Notes: generated from the sequence alone by a model not told the origin. A DNA stretch of 64,000 nt from Augochlora pura (GCF_028453695.1 NC_135781.1:10601640-10665639); one strand, 5' to 3'; shown: positions 1 through 14,404, numbered from the stretch's first letter. Made by a program: numbers and translations.

Positions 1-3000
1 AGCACGGAATCTTAAATCGTGGTTACGTTTGCTACCGGACCTGTGTTACCTTCGATACTTTTAGGGTATGATTGTGTTGGAGCTGCACAAGTTAGGAACA
101 ATACTGTTTTGTACATGTATTATCATACGTGTAAGTATTGCTCTATAATAGCAGAGCAATTACTTGGCTTTAAGAAGCTTCAAATGATTGCAATCATGCT
201 ATTACCCTAGTTACACTATGAACACATGAACGGGTTGACTTATAGCTTTCTCACAGCTCTAACGTATACGTTCCCTTAAACTCATTTGATCGGCTCTTAG
301 CTCTATTTTCAAACGTAATTTGTACTATATTTAACAAGGAGCTATAAAGCTGGAAAGCTTCTTGCCTAGATTGCTTTCACATTCACAGTTGTTAGAACTT
401 TACCCATTATACGGTTGCTACATTCACCAATGGATTGAGTTCAATACTTTTCAAGCCATTTACTTTGCCGAGGCAAATAGATGACGGACACGTCGCCCAA
501 AGCCATGCCATACATACGTTGTTAATAAATACCTACTTATCGTCGCGCGCATCTGACCCGCCTCCGTTTGATCCGAGATGCACACCCTCCGTAATTTGCC
601 AATCCATGTTCCTAGATTCGAAGACCTCCTGGAGCGAATTTCTTCATATTCTCCTCTAGAACCAACACGTGTAGTTTACCAAGTATTTAATAAACATGAG
701 GATAGGCGCCTCGGAGGCTGTGACTGTGTACAGAGCGGTTTTAAATGAAGTTCTGTGCGGTATCCGAAGAGTTAAAGACTCCGGGGTAAACAAAGACGAG
801 CCAATTAAGTTGGAGCGTCCCACGGTGTTGTTCTTTTTATTAGCGGAATTGCGCGTCGCGTGAATTCCGCGATTAATCGACGATCGGATGGAACACCTGA
901 GCATACTGTCGCGATTATCGGGACGCCAGGGCTAATCAATGAAACACGGCCGTCACGCCTCGCATCGCACGGCGAATCTGCAAAATTTCCATGGATAGCG
1001 AACACTTGAGGTGGCCGGACAACAACTTTTTACTCACGGCCGCAATATCGGGCGCAATTAAATTTAATTGGACAACCGTTTCTGTCGGTCGCGTTACCAT
1101 CGGAAATCGGTAAGGTCGCTCCACGGTTTTTGCGAGCCGTGCCCAACACTTCGGCACGCTCGCGTCACCGAAAAAACGAATCGGGAACCAATGTGACCGG
1201 GCACGAAAAGAATGCTATTCTTAATTGTACGTTCAACAGTTTTTCTGGACACGGACGGCTGAAAACCAACGCCCTTTATCAACTGGTGACTGCCGCGCCG
1301 AATTCGCGCAATTCTTCAATACCGGATCGATGATCCTCGATCTATTTTTATCGTGGACGTCTGTCAAACTACAGATTTTAGCGTGGAAAAAAAGGTTGAC
1401 TGCACTTTCCTTTGTGATTGCAAGAAGTTGTTGGTAAAGAGAAATTCTGATCCCCTTAAAAGCATTTTAGTTGATGTGACGGTGGTTTTATATTCAAGTT
1501 TTATCACGAATGCATGAAATCCGCAAAATAATTTGGGATTAAACAGCGAATCTTCATACGTTTGTCGCATCGGTTGACTTGTAAAGCTCAAGAAAATGTC
1601 TGTAACAAGCAGGGATGACAGAAACTGCTCGTAGAGACATGATTTTACAGTAAATCTGTTGGCTATTAATAATATTTGTGGGAGTCAAGATAGAAAGACA
1701 GTTTGTCCATACAGGGAAGACCATATTCATGATATGGATCTTATTGTGGATTATTAAAGTTAAAGCTAATTGAGAATGCCCGTAGGAATCAATTCCATCA
1801 AATTATATTCCATATGTATCTTATGATAGAATGTAAATAGATTGCGAATTTTAAACATTTATGGCAAAGATCATAACACAGTTTAATAGGTTTAAAAATA
1901 AATGTTAAAAAAATGTACGAATATCGCTGTCTATATTGAAATACCCTGTGTAATATTGAACAATAGTACGAATAGGAAAAACTTCAATACATGATCATCT
2001 CGCAACACACTTTCAATTTTCCATTCTTAATAAATCTTAAACCGTCCATCTATTTCTGTCGTATCATCGAATCGTATCGCTGTTGCGTATCACAATTGCA
2101 TACCTATCCGTATGTAATACGCAACGCTTGTCCGTCATCATTGATACGCAACGACGCACAGTAGTTCGTACTCCGAAAGCGCGAACTAAAATCGAGTTTC
2201 CAACCTGCTTGAAAATTAATGAAGTGAGTGAAGTTTGAATGTACGAACTGAGTCGCAGATTTGCCGAAGTTTTGAAAGTAGAGTAAAATATTTCTTGTTT
2301 CAAAGTTACGCTTTCACCTGAAATTGACACGATTTGCCACGTTATATTTTTTCATGAGTAGGAATATGATTATAGTTGTCAATGCAGTATTAAAGAATAT
2401 TATTTTGCAGTACAAAAACAAAGTAATAGATATATATTAACCTTGTTAAAATGTGTTTTCCCGAATGCTTACTTCTGCCACGATGAACCTTGTCGGAATA
2501 TATTCTTTACAAGCCATTAAAGATAGCTGAATGAGAATTTTTTGCAGTTACTTGTAATTATGTAACTTCTAACAATATACAGTTATGGTCAGCTACTTAA
2601 AACTGTTAGTGTATATTATATACTTTTCCTCATTAAATGCTTAGCTTTATATTCATTAAACATTATATTAATAATGTGTATTTGTTAAAATGACTAACGT
2701 TCTTATGTGGCAGGTCACCACTATACATGCATTGAGTTAAAACATTTTCCACACAGCTTTTTAAAACGCAATAACATTTTTGAAACTACACTAAATCACT
2801 TGAATATTTTTTAGGTGATAGAGGGATTAGTATACTATAGACAATGAGCTTTAATTAACTTCTTTATTTTCAGCATGCCTATAACCTACCGAGATCGACG
2901 AAACACATTTTCTAAATTATCATTATAGGCTCGAATGAATAATCATTCCAAGCGATAGGAAAATCTAAAATAAAGCATTTTAATAATGATTTAGTAAGCT

Positions 3001-6000
3001 AATCTCTCTATCATCTAAAAATATTTAAGTTATTTAGTACAGTTTTAAAAGCGATATTGCATTCCTAAAACTTTACGAAACTTTTTTTGTCCGCTAATTT
3101 ATACGGCAATATTGCGACAACAAACCATATAATGACGTAAAACAGTTCGACTAATACATACAAAATTGTACAATTGATATTTCGATACACAAAATACTCT
3201 ACCATGGAAGGAGCGTTGTTAAGAAAACTTTATTACCAATGGGGTAACTTTCAAAGGAGTGCCAGATGCAAGACGTAAAGATATAAAATATTTCAAGAGT
3301 GAAAACCAATGAAGATCTGTTCCGACGACTGCTGTTAAGTTCTGATCTCCATTTCAGTTCTGATCTGTATTTAAATTCCATCGCACATATTAGCCACAAA
3401 CAGTGAAATGAAGGCAAAGATTTCTTAGATTTTTTAATTATACCTATCAACAGATACTGCAAGTTAAGATATGTGTACATTTTTACGTGTTCATATAAGT
3501 AAAGTAAGCTAGTTATATTTTTCAATTCGTACTTATAAATATATCAAGTAAAATTGAACTAATCGTTTCTGATCGAAAAAATGTTATTACATACTTTTAA
3601 TATAATTATTTTTGTGACAAAAGTATCGAGGAAAAAGAATTAGTAGGTTAAGGAGCAATAATCACGAGATTACCTTGAAATCATTAATAATCATTTCACT
3701 GACAATGTTTCATTGACCAGTTTCAGCGACTCCGCATCACACTGACATTATTTATATACCGTCACGTTGAAATCATCGACAAATGTTATTATCGACACTT
3801 CGTGTATAGAAGATGTAGAAATAGAGAGAATCTGTTCTACTTTGTGAAAAAAATGGCAACAATGGAAACAGTTGTAAGTGCAGGGGAACAATAAGTACAG
3901 GATTTGTAAATGAGAAACACATTATTCATTCTCATGTTTCAACGTGTCGGTGTATAAACAATGTCGGTAAAATAATTGTTAGTTATTTCAAAGTAACTTA
4001 TAATGCTCAAAAAGCCTTTAAAATCAATCCTAAATATGTAAATACCAAAGTTATTAATTTAGTTTATGTTTTTGGAATTCCAAACAACTGTGTTACGACG
4101 TGCAGCTACACAATTGAATCGTCCCTCTGCAATGCGATCTACCTGAACCATAAAGCATCAACTACTCTAAATTAATCTGCAACTTAATCGATCTCATCGA
4201 CAAACTCCATGCACTCTAACAATCTACCGACTTCGTCCAAACTTGAACAAACACCAGAAAATCAGTATTCCCAGCTCGCCTAAACAATTCCACAAAAATA
4301 ATTCGCAAGACAGGCAACGCCGACCTGTTCTCGATGCAACCGCCTCGCAGTTAATAAACAGCGGTCTCGAGCCGGAGTTCTCGTTACCTGGCACAATCGC
4401 CGCGATGCAATCGGTTCGGTTTCAGTCATTCCAATCAGCGCGGCTCGTTAATCATGCAGCAATCGTCAACGAGGTAGCGCATCACCGGCAGTCCCGTCTC
4501 GTTTCGCGTTCCTGCATCGGCCGGTTGCAGTCGGTGCGGAAAAAAGAGGAGCGCAAGGAGTAGAGTAGGATGGGTGGGGAGGAGTAGGGGCATCGTAAAT
4601 CGCGTTAAACGAGCGTAACAACGTCGTTTCATGGTTCTCCAGGTGTCGAAAGCGGCGTCGGCCGGTCTCGGTAGGTAGGTCGCTTCTTAAGGGATGATAC
4701 GATCTGCCCCTGTCGGCCGATGGTATCTGGGATCGGAGCGGTTCGGGGCCGGTTAACTCGTTAACGCGCGAAAAATCGCTGCACCGAAATCACCGGCGAT
4801 CTCTCCCCGATGTATCGCGGTTGTTACGCGTCATTTAACCGCGAACGATAACGCACGGTCGATAGATCGATCGAAAGCAAGATATGAACGAGAGAGGAAA
4901 AGAGAAAGAGAGATAGAGAGAGAGGACAAATGGATCGGAAGAGAGACCGAGAAAGAGAAAGACGGCTAGAGATGCGAATTTCCATCGAGGCTAAGGTACG
5001 ATCTCGCGGAATATATCCCAGGGATAAAGACGACGCGGGACACGGGTTACGAGGATGTTTATCGACGGGCCAGTTAAGTCATCATCGGACCCGGTGAGAA
5101 ACGACGCCGGTGGAGCGCGCGCGGACATTACCATAACGCGGGACGGTTCGGAACGACGTGTCCGCCGGATCGGTGAACGGCTATCGTAAACGGGAGAAAT
5201 ATCATTTTCTGCGTGCGTTATCGTCGGTGGGACGTGCCACTCTTTCACTCGTGGAGCGTGTTAATTGAACGGTCGCTCGGGTTCAATCCGCCGTCGAACA
5301 CTCGTCATAAGGTGTCCGGCTCTGGTACGCCTACGGTTGCCGATCGCCGAGGATCGTTCGCGACGGGGATCGAAGAAACGGCCCTGTAAAAGGCCCGTCG
5401 ACCCTCCCACAAACTGGGCCCCGACACAGCCCGGCACCCCCTCTGATAACAGGCTCGTAATCAACGCTCCAAAGAATGCCCATCGGATCGAAGCGGCCGG
5501 CTATGCGTACCCAACTACTGGTATATTCAGAGAGACGCTTTCCGTGGTTTACACTTGCCGGATCAAACGACCTAGCTCTCGGCTACCAGCCATACTCGTT
5601 CAGAACCGGTTTCAATGCGTCGCCAACAGTACGTCTTTTCGCGGGGAGTTGTGCTACTCTTTCTTCAACCGCTCGATATCCGTATTGTTCCGAACCGACC
5701 GCTTCTACACTGGTCCCGATCGCGGCTGTGTCTCTCTTATGAATCTGCTACCATTGCCAGGCTTTATTGCCGATTGTACGAGTCTGTTGCCAATGGACCG
5801 ATAACGATGACTTTGATCGTCGGTCATTAACGACGGTCGGCTTAATCGTCGAACCACGTTTCGTTAGCCCATTAACTTCACGCTCTCGATACAGATCCAT
5901 TACCACGCTTCGATCGGCTCATTGGACACGTTTCGGTGATTGTTTGGAACTTCCAAGATTGACATTTTGCTTCCTCGAGTATTCGTAATGATTTTGTGTT

Positions 6001-8494
6001 GGAGAGTAACTGAATGATTGCTGGAATCTTTTTCTTATTTGATTGTAATGTTATGGTTGGCCATTTGTGACGCAGAGACAGGCCATTCACGAAAGGATGT
6101 TGAGCGAAGCAGGTTCGGTTCAGTTACGAAACACCAACTATCGATGTCATTCATTTCAGTCAAATAGAAACGAAGTTCTATTATTCTGTGAATGATATTC
6201 GGTTAATTGATTCTAATCGGCATTGTTGAGAAAGAAATCATAGGGCGAAGTCATCGAAATATCTTTCAAAGTTTATTATTCGCAACAAAAATTTACATCA
6301 CAGATACCGTAAAGAATTATCTTGCGTACCAAGAAGTTTTTCGAAAATTTGGAAGACAAATAAAGTGTTGATATATAGATTCAGAGAGCGAAATGCAGCA
6401 GTGGATAGGGTTTACGAACAGCTAACTGCAGTCCTGGTTCCATGCTGTTGTTTAGTGACACCATTCACCTGGGATCTACGCTGTTACCTGATAATGGTGA
6501 CGAATGCCTTGTAACTTGTCTTGTACAACTTACTGAAACATGTAGTATCTGGCTATTGATTTAAGTAAAATCTAATTTTTTAGCTGCTAGTTTAAATAAT
6601 TACCTGTTTAGGTCAAGTATAATAAGAGAATTAATATTGATCTCGACGAGGGAAATTGATAAATATGTAACAGAAAATTTATATGGAATGATTCAAATAG
6701 ATTCGTTAAACGACTGCAATGAGATCGTTAAGTATTAATTGAAAAGGCTCGATAGTAATTCACGCAACCTTGCATGGAATATTTACTATAATTAATTTTT
6801 ATTTTTACTAAAGTAAGAGTGTAGAGATGATCTGCAACACTAATCGCATGTCTTAAGAGAAGCAATGGCATTTAGAAAAACAAGTCTTGATCTTCTCAAT
6901 TAGTTTTCTGATTAGTGTGTTTATTATATTAATAAAGATGAAATCAGGCACCGTAACTAATGACCTTAAATGCTAATTAATACTAATAAACTGTAGCGTA
7001 CTTGGCACTCTGAAAAATACTTCAACAACCGATGGATAGAGTCACAAATAAACGCCACGGTTGGCACAGAAGTAAAATGAATACACCGTGCAAAGTTTAA
7101 ACAACCGGATACCAATATTGCCTGGTACCATAAATCGGGAGCTAAAAATACACGTCGGCAACGACGTTTCCTGGCCGAAACGAAATATTCTCGAGAGCAC
7201 AATGAAGCGTCCCATCCAGGAATCAGCAATTTGAAATCCATTGGCAATCGACCGAACGCTTCTGCCGTCCAGCAGAAAATAAGCAAATCCCTGAGACGTT
7301 TCATTATCGCAGCCTACCGAGCTGCCAGATCTTGCATCGTTCCTGAGGAGAATATCAAAAGGGAAATGTGCCTGCCAGCAATCCTCACGCATCTCTCTCC
7401 TCTCCTTCTCTCTCTCTCTCTGTCTTTCTCGCTCTCGCTCTTTCTATTTTCTTTCTCTCGTCGCGAGAAGGAAGAAAAAGAGAATTCGTAAACAAGATGC
7501 GTTGTTTATGAAGGCGAGATAGGAAATGACATCACTTACGGGAACGAGCCGATACACACCGCCTCTCTATCCGGCAGATTTTACTGCCACACCCAGCAGG
7601 TATTTCGAGGCAGGTATCACGGCCCGGTAGTTGGTAGGTATCTTCATCTGTCCGCCTTTGGGCCACTTTGTTTACCCCTACCCCCTTATTCTCACTGTCT
7701 AGAAGACATGTCTTCTCGAATCCGTGTTCCCTATTGTAGCGTAACAAGCAGTCACTCTCGTTTACCATCGCACGCTAATTAGGACCTTCTTCAGAATCGT
7801 CACACCGAGACGTCTATCAGAATTTCAGACGTCGCTTTGACAAATTTCATTCTGACAGTCGAAGACGTTGCGAGCTCTCTTGAATATAATATACTGAAAC
7901 TCGCGTGGAGCTGTAAACTTGCCTATATTAATCAACTTGATAATCTATAATTATTACGGATTCGACGAAATTTAACAGATTGGCTAATTATATGTGTTAT
8001 TTTGTCATTTTTACTCTATAATAATTACCATTTAACTAATAAATAATAACGTTCAATCGCGCAACTGAAACTACGTTTCTGTATATAATGAAATTCAAAA
8101 ATGTGAATCAAGCGGAACATAACTTTCGATAATTCGTACATGGCGAACAACACTACAAAAGTTTCTTTCCAGTATCGTTTAACTAATTATGATGGCATAG
8201 CGAATTCATTAAATTATTTCCTTCTTCGTATTTGTATGGAATAAGATGCACCGTTCATACACAATAGCAATGCTAAGAGGAAAACTGTTGTGTGACACGA
8301 TTTCTTATGACACAAATTCGAAGGACAAGTAGCGCTTTATCGCGTATTTATACGGGCCTTTACTGAATTGTTAAGCAATGCGAGCTCGTAACAGCGCTAT
8401 CATTTGTTTCTCAATTACGGAGGTTCAGTGACGATTTGCTCATTTATTCCCACCTTAAGACTTACAGTTTCCTCATTAGTTTTACGATCGGTTG
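1..8494. other. Noncoding upstream region
   Basis: Mostly AT-rich with GC-rich blocks at about 0.5-1.4, 4.3-5.9 and 7.1-7.8 kb. Frames inside the GC-rich blocks overlap on several strands, and none has a recognisable domain or splice structure. I see no gene. Confidence 0.7.
7391..7470. repeat. CT-rich microsatellite
   Basis: Imperfect (CT)n with TCTCC, TGTC and CGCT interruptions. It reads as SLSLSLS in a spurious frame. Confidence 0.85.
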
Positions 8495-8775
8495 TAGTCA
8501 CTTGAGTTTGATGAACTGGAAAACGTATTTGTGTAGGTTCAATTTAGAAACTAAAATACTGCAATTAATGCTCATCGTTATCTGGTGACACGTAAATTTA
8601 CGGCGCTGTAAAATTGACGTCAAGATGCAGTGATATGTAGACATGCGAGTTTGATGAATTATGACAGTACTTGCACAAATTCATTTTAGAAATTAATATA
8701 CTGCAATCAATGATAGTAGTAGTTTGATGGCGCGTAAATTTATTGCGCAATGAAATTTACGTCGAAATTAGTTTC
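8495..8775. repeat. Diverged tandem duplication, two units of about 142 bp
   Basis: Unit 1 (about 8495-8637) and unit 2 (about 8638-8775) share the same ordered blocks: GAGTTTGATGAA (8504 and 8647), TTAGAAA-TAA-ATACTGCAAT-AATG (8544 and 8686), then CGTAAATTTA with GCGC and AAATTTACGTC. The offset stays at 142-143 bases. Noncoding. Confidence 0.7.
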
Positions 8776-10113
8776 GTTAGAATTGATTTCCTGGCTGCAT
8801 TCAACTACAAGTTTCGTGAATCACTAAACACAACTCGTCCGTGCAAAAATGCACGGTCTTGTAATGGTTCTCGTCAAGCTAATGCTTCTCCGCGATTTTT
8901 CTGCCACGTCATTCCGTAATCTTCATACTATTCGAGCTATTCACCATCGAATTGTACGTAATTTGCAACATAGTCACGCATTTGTTGCATGATAAAGCAA
9001 TTAGGTCGTTTGAAATTGTAGTCTCCGATCCAAACGATTTGTGAGTTATGTCAAATTGAAATCTTAATTCGCATTATTATTATTGAGATCGCATCTGTGG
9101 ATGATAATTAAAAAATATAGCACAAACGAAGCTGGAAAATTACGAGACTAGTAATAATAAATTCATTTGTATTGCAGTCGTTCCTACAACGAGGAACTTA
9201 GGGTTACATGCATATTAAATTGATTTAAAAATTCATTTACATGTTATTGATGTAAGACTAATATTACAAGAAAAATCGCTAAGAATGCGATTAAATGTCT
9301 TATTGTCACTTCTATGTATAAAATAGTATAAAACAGTCGGCTTTAAATCGAAATGATTTATAAAGAACACGAAGTCAATGTGTCACGCCAACTGTGCTGT
9401 CCATCTCTTCCAACATGTTAGTTAAATTTTGTATCCTCGATACATTGGAACAAAGATTCATTTGTATATCTGAATGAATGCTTGCGCTCGCAACTTCTGA
9501 AGTATGACAACCAACAATGTAATACATTTTCTGAGCGTCAGATGTCCAACTTGATTTGCATGTCTCCTGGAAGGAAAACAGTGTGTGATTTGAAAAAAAT
9601 ACGCTTTTAAAAAAACATTTAATATTCTAAAAGCGAACAATAAAATTCTGATAAGGGGTTTTAGGATGTCAAAGGGGGGTTCGTTTAAATATTAAACAGC
9701 ATTAAGAAGATATTAGAACCTCACCGCGCGTAACGTATGAACTGTCGTTTGATCAATTTCGCGAGCAACTGTATAACGTGGTAAAACCGTCGTATAAACA
9801 ACCGGCAACGTTTACACCCAATTATCGGTCGATAAACAGTAATAATATCTCGATTCGGATCTGTCGGGAGGCCAGTGCGCAACCATTCAATCCACGGCGC
9901 GCTTGTAAATATCGCGCGGCGAGCCGTTTCTAACTAATTAAACGCAGGCAATATTTGATCGAGGTATGCGCAGCTAATTGGATCTCGTGTCCATTCGTCT
10001 CCAGCCGCGACGATTTATACTCCGTTAGTCGAGGATAACCTAAGTATCTCGTTCCTATCCGCGTCTGAATTTATAGCCACACCCAGGCACGGGTTTCCGA
10101 GACAGGTACCAGA

Positions 10114-10172
10114 ACTCTCTCTTTCTCTCTCTATATATCTCTCTCTGTCTCTCTCGCTCCTTCCCTCTCTGT
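10114..10172. repeat. CT-rich microsatellite with a short TATATAT core
   Basis: Imperfect (CT)n interrupted by CTATATATCT near 10131. It precedes a GC-rich block (10.18-10.68 kb) in which I recognise no gene. Confidence 0.8.
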
Positions 10173-10695
10173 CACTGGATCGTGTCGGTCGCACGATTTC
10201 TGTTTCACGCCGATTTTCGGGGTTCGCATGTGCGATCCTCGCAGGAGACGAGGTCTCGAGCCTCGACGAGATCGCGGTCCCAAAGTGTTCGAGGACCGTT
10301 TTATCGGCGCGCGAATCTCCGAGACGCGACGCGCCGATCGACCGATTTTCGCCGGTCGATTGCGATCCTCGGGGCTCTGCGAGGTCCTCTTTCTCGTCTT
10401 CTCTCCGTAATGTCGATTATGTATCGGCCCGCGAACGATCGGTCTTTTCCACGGGCCGATTCCCTGTATACGAAAAGGATCTAGAAGAGTCCGATCCCAG
10501 AAACTCGTTCAGAACCGGTTCTCTAGGGGCCCCGGCCGTCGCGTCGATGCAACGACACGACGCATTTCTTTCGGTGCATCGGCTACTTTCGTTTTCACGA
10601 CATCTCCGATAGCTTTGACATGGAACGGGCGCGGAATGCGCGCCGATGCGCCTGCCAGAACGCGTAGGTTTCGCACCGGCTTTCATCTCTCTCCA

Positions 10696-10698
<3 letters not shown>

Positions 10699-10745
<47 letters not shown>
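10699..10745. repeat. Uninterrupted (CT)n microsatellite
   Basis: About 23 perfect CT units. A pure tract of this length is expected to vary in length between individuals. Confidence 0.9.
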
Positions 10746-10748
<3 letters not shown>

Positions 10749-11039
10749 TACTCATTTAGTCATTCTCTCTGTCTCCTTCTCTATGGAGAAACGACCGGCA
10801 ACGGATGCTTTTCATCTGCGCGAACTACTCGCTCAGAAATCGCTGTAGCCTGTCTCTCTCGCCACAACCGGAACAAATTGCCAGCCGATCGTTCTTCTAG
10901 CCTTATACAGCCACCGAAACAGAACCATCACAGGAATTCACTGATCCGATTACCGACGCCCCCGGACAATCGAGGCAATGAATTGCTCCGCTTTCGGTAC
11001 CTTCTAAACCTTGCAATTAATTCAACGAGCCATGGATGT

Positions 11040-11710
11040 ATCGTCAGCGATAAGCAGAGATTTGGATGTTTGAATCATCTTTTAATTCCGAATAGAGAAA
11101 ACGTAATTACCAGCGATTAAGAAATTAAAATCTTCTGGCATCCTCTTAGCCCTCGATAACTGCATCATTGTTACCAGTAAATAAGAAGATCGGTAGCTTG
11201 AGTCATTCACGTAGTCCTCGATAAACGAAGTTCTGATATCAGTGAATAGAAAATCGGGAGATTGAATTACTCCGTTAGTTGTAAGTAACTGACATACCGC
11301 TATCAATGAATAGAAAGTCAGAAGCTTGAGTTGTCGATAACTGAAGTATTGCTACCAACGAATAGGGAATCGTTAGCCTCTTAGTCCTTGATAAGTGAAG
11401 CTTGTTACCAGTGAACGAGAAATCGGCAGCTTGAATCGTTCTGTTAGTCCACGGTTATTGAAGTATTGTTGCCACTGAATAGGCGACCAACTGCTTGTAC
11501 CACTTCTTTAGTCCTGAATAACTGAAATATTGCTGCCAGTGAATAGGCAATAGGTAGTCTGAGTCATCCACTTAGTCCTCGATAAGTAATGCATTGCTAC
11601 CTGTAGTGTGTACATAATGCTGAAGTTATTCTCTTGTCTGCGAATAAATCAAATATTCCTACCAAGTAGTCGGTAGCTTGAAGTATCACTGCTTAATTAC
11701 TGGCAACAAC
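11040..11710. repeat. Degenerate minisatellite, about ten units of 50-67 bp
   Basis: The same theme recurs across about 670 bases: CTACCAGTGAATAGG, then AAATCGGTAGCTTGAGTCAT, then TTAGTCCTCGATAACTGAAG and TATTG. Units begin near 11046, 11122, 11173, 11237, 11301, 11354, 11408, 11470, 11536, 11600 and 11661, with substitutions and small deletions in each. The internal divergence implies an old array. No reading frame is conserved through it. Confidence 0.8.
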
Positions 11711-13617
11711 CTGGATTTTTTATTCTTGAGTTTATTGACGGTAAATGAGTTGCTCAGGACGTTCGAAAATGTCACTTCTATACATCGTGTAATCGCCATC
11801 GGACATAAAAGTTTCTAACTGGATTGTTATTCTAACTTTCCACTTCGTTTGTTCCAACAAACTGCGTACATTAAATGCGGAGTAGCAGATCTTAGTGTAG
11901 GCTGGGCCGCCAAACTAATATTCATAAATTTTAATGAAACCGAGTACGCATAACGCGTGATTTATTTTCCGTCATAAAAGCGTACCGCCATTGTACGAAT
12001 TAAGGAGAACGGGAATTTTGATATTAGACGTGCAAATATACGGAATAATATATCGTTTCGGTGAAGTCGTGAGCAATTGCACGCAATAAAGAAATGAATC
12101 TTTTTCATCGATAGGACACGTTCGGGAAAATTAACATACACTCTCTCGAAGCCTGGAGAATATCTTTGCTCTTTCTTCCAGAGCTCATTTTCATAAATAA
12201 ATTCCGAGAGAATGCAGTTGAGTGTCGCACTGGAACTGCACCGAATTTCGATGAATATTCTATTAGGTTCTATTTGTACAATATTTTATCACTTTCTGAG
12301 AAGTTTTACAAACAGGTCCCCAATCTATTTATCAGCTACCGATCACTACCGTCGAGAATACATTCGTTTCGACCCAACAAACGCAAATACTACTGAAAAG
12401 GTGAGCAGAAGGCGCACGAATATCCCTTAATTGAAATTAGCCGCGCACAATAAACTCGAAACATCGTTCCCGTACTCATTCGGGAGCTTCCAAAAATTTG
12501 ACTTCCAAATTAGAACTGCCGTAGCCGCTTCCTCAGCAGCCACCGGTAGAACAATATCGTCGCTAGATCGTGTAAATGGTTTCTGGAAAGTCACGAACGG
12601 GAAAAGAGGAATAAAAGTGAACATTAATATTTTTTATCGTCGCTACGTCTTCAATAGCGAAATTCTCGTCTCCATTTTCTAGCTGCTCGTGTCATCGACG
12701 TATACTGCTACCATTTACCGTATTATAATCAAATGGTGTTAAATTTTAGTTAATCGTACATCATTGTGTTTCTGTTTCCGTTTTCCCCAAAATGGACTGC
12801 GAAAGTTACGCTAATAAGTTTCGATTACACGTAGAGAAGTTCATAAGGAAAATTGTCACAGATTTTAAGGACGTCAGAGATTTTAAGAAACTACATATTA
12901 CTCCCGTTAATCAATTTTAAAGTAGATAGTTTGTAAGTAAATAGAATACATACTTGGTGGTACTCTTTTAAGGACAATGGAAGTATTCATTTGATATGAT
13001 TTTAATTTTCACTAGATTTGTTAAACACATTTATGACAACAATATGACTAGTTCAAGAGAATTCTACCGTCGATACCATTTATTGATGAAAAGCATATGA
13101 AGCAATTTCTGAAACAGAAAAATTCGTACAACCTTCAAGTCATAATTTCTGCTTTCAGAAAGTCTCAAGAAAATTGATTGTATTCTCAAACGAATTAGAT
13201 TCAACTATCAAATTTCATCAAATAATCGTAATAATGAAAATTTTTAAATCGTCTGTCGCGAGTGTAACATTTTTGCTGTTCTCGGACTTCGTGCATTCTT
13301 GTTGCAACTAGGCGTTGAATATGCGTCTGATACATATGCATATCTACATTATAAACGAAGTGAATTTACGAACATAATTAAATTCTCTTAAATGCAACGG
13401 GACAGTGAAATTCACGCATCCATGAAATAGGTGCGCAAGCGAAATTCAGAAGAAACTAACAACATCGTTACATTAATTTTAGTTCATTAAAACCGCCTGG
13501 AGAAGAAACACGTTTGCATTGAGCTCCAGTCCCTAGCAAACTGTGGAGAAAATCTTGGTTTCGTGGCTCGGATCCGCGGCCCAGTTAAAATGTTTATAGT
13601 GCCCAGTTAAAGCCAAG

Positions 13618-13655
13618 TATAAAATCGCGCTTTGCGCGCACCAGCTGAGCAGACT
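13618..13655 (+). promoter_or_regulatory. Candidate TATA promoter upstream of eyegone
   Basis: TATAAAA sits at 13618-13624, followed by a short GC-rich stretch. The expected start, about 30 bases on, falls near 13648-13653 in gagcagact, only a loose initiator match. It lies 2.3 kb upstream of the first recognisable eyegone exon and on the same strand. About 100 bases of possible leader follow, then an ATG with a good A at -3 and a splice donor. The promoter is inferred from motifs only. Confidence 0.4.
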
Positions 13656-13755
13656 ATCGTCCGAGAGATCGAGTGGTCACGACGAATCGCTACTCATCCT
13701 CCGCGTCCTTACTTTGTCGAGTGTCGTCGTCGTGTATCGGCACGGAGAAATGACT
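13649..13755 (+). other. Candidate first exon of eyegone (5' UTR plus ATG)
   Basis: The stretch runs from the predicted start below the TATA box to ATGACT at 13750-13755, followed by a consensus donor GTAAGA at 13756. The context gagaaATGa is favourable. Joining it directly to 15936 puts a stop in frame (phase 0 into phase 1). It therefore needs another small exon, a weaker donor in phase 1 (GTCTAA at 13763 or GTAAAA at 13791), or use as leader only. Low to moderate confidence. Confidence 0.3.
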
Positions 13756-14360
13756 GTAAGAGGTCTAACGAGCGACGAGTGTCCGCGTAAAATCCATCCG
13801 GGGCGGCGATTGGCAATTCGGCCGGCCCATAAAAGACTAATTAATTAAACGGCCGCTATGTAAACGAGCGGACGCGTACGCGCGTTCGGTCCGCTCGTAA
13901 CCAGTCGAAACAACGCGTTACAAATGAGCTCGGGGTCCCGGCCGTTTCTATCTACCTCTCCGGAATTTAATTTCCCGTCCACGAATATCCTTCTGGATCC
14001 AAGCTGAATGCGAACGAGAAAGAAAAAGAGGAAGAGAGAGATAGAAAAGATCGAGGAGATCGACACCGATCGTTGTCCGACGTCCACATAGAGCTTGTTG
14101 GGATCACGATGCGCGGGATCGTTCGCGTCCGGCGAACGGTTCTTTAACATCGTCGTACGATCGTAAACTATCGTCCTGGCGGATCGTACGAAACGTCGTT
14201 AAGATTATCCGCCCGTAAAATCACGGGCCGTCCGCGGTGCCCGGACGCTAATTACGATTATTCCATCGGCCGTGATTCCTCCTGGAAATTAATTCGAAAC
14301 GCCCCGATCTCTCGGAGAGCAGCTACTCGCTCGCGCACGCCTCCGGGGCAACCGTACCGG

Positions 14361-14404
14361 TCTCTCTCTCTCTCTCTCTTTCCCTCGTTGCTCCTCTGTC
14401 TCTC
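14361..14404. repeat. CT-rich microsatellite
   Basis: (TC)10 followed by imperfect pyrimidine-rich sequence. It lies between the candidate TATA promoter and the first recognised eyegone exon. Confidence 0.8.

Larger units (their letters stand above)
8776..13617. other. Noncoding upstream region close to the candidate promoter
   Basis: Apart from the minisatellite at 11040 and CT tracts, it holds a GC-rich block at 9.7-10.7 kb without a supportable gene. The rest is AT-rich. A small hairpin CCGTGCA-AAAA-TGCACGG lies at 8839-8856. Confidence 0.7.
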
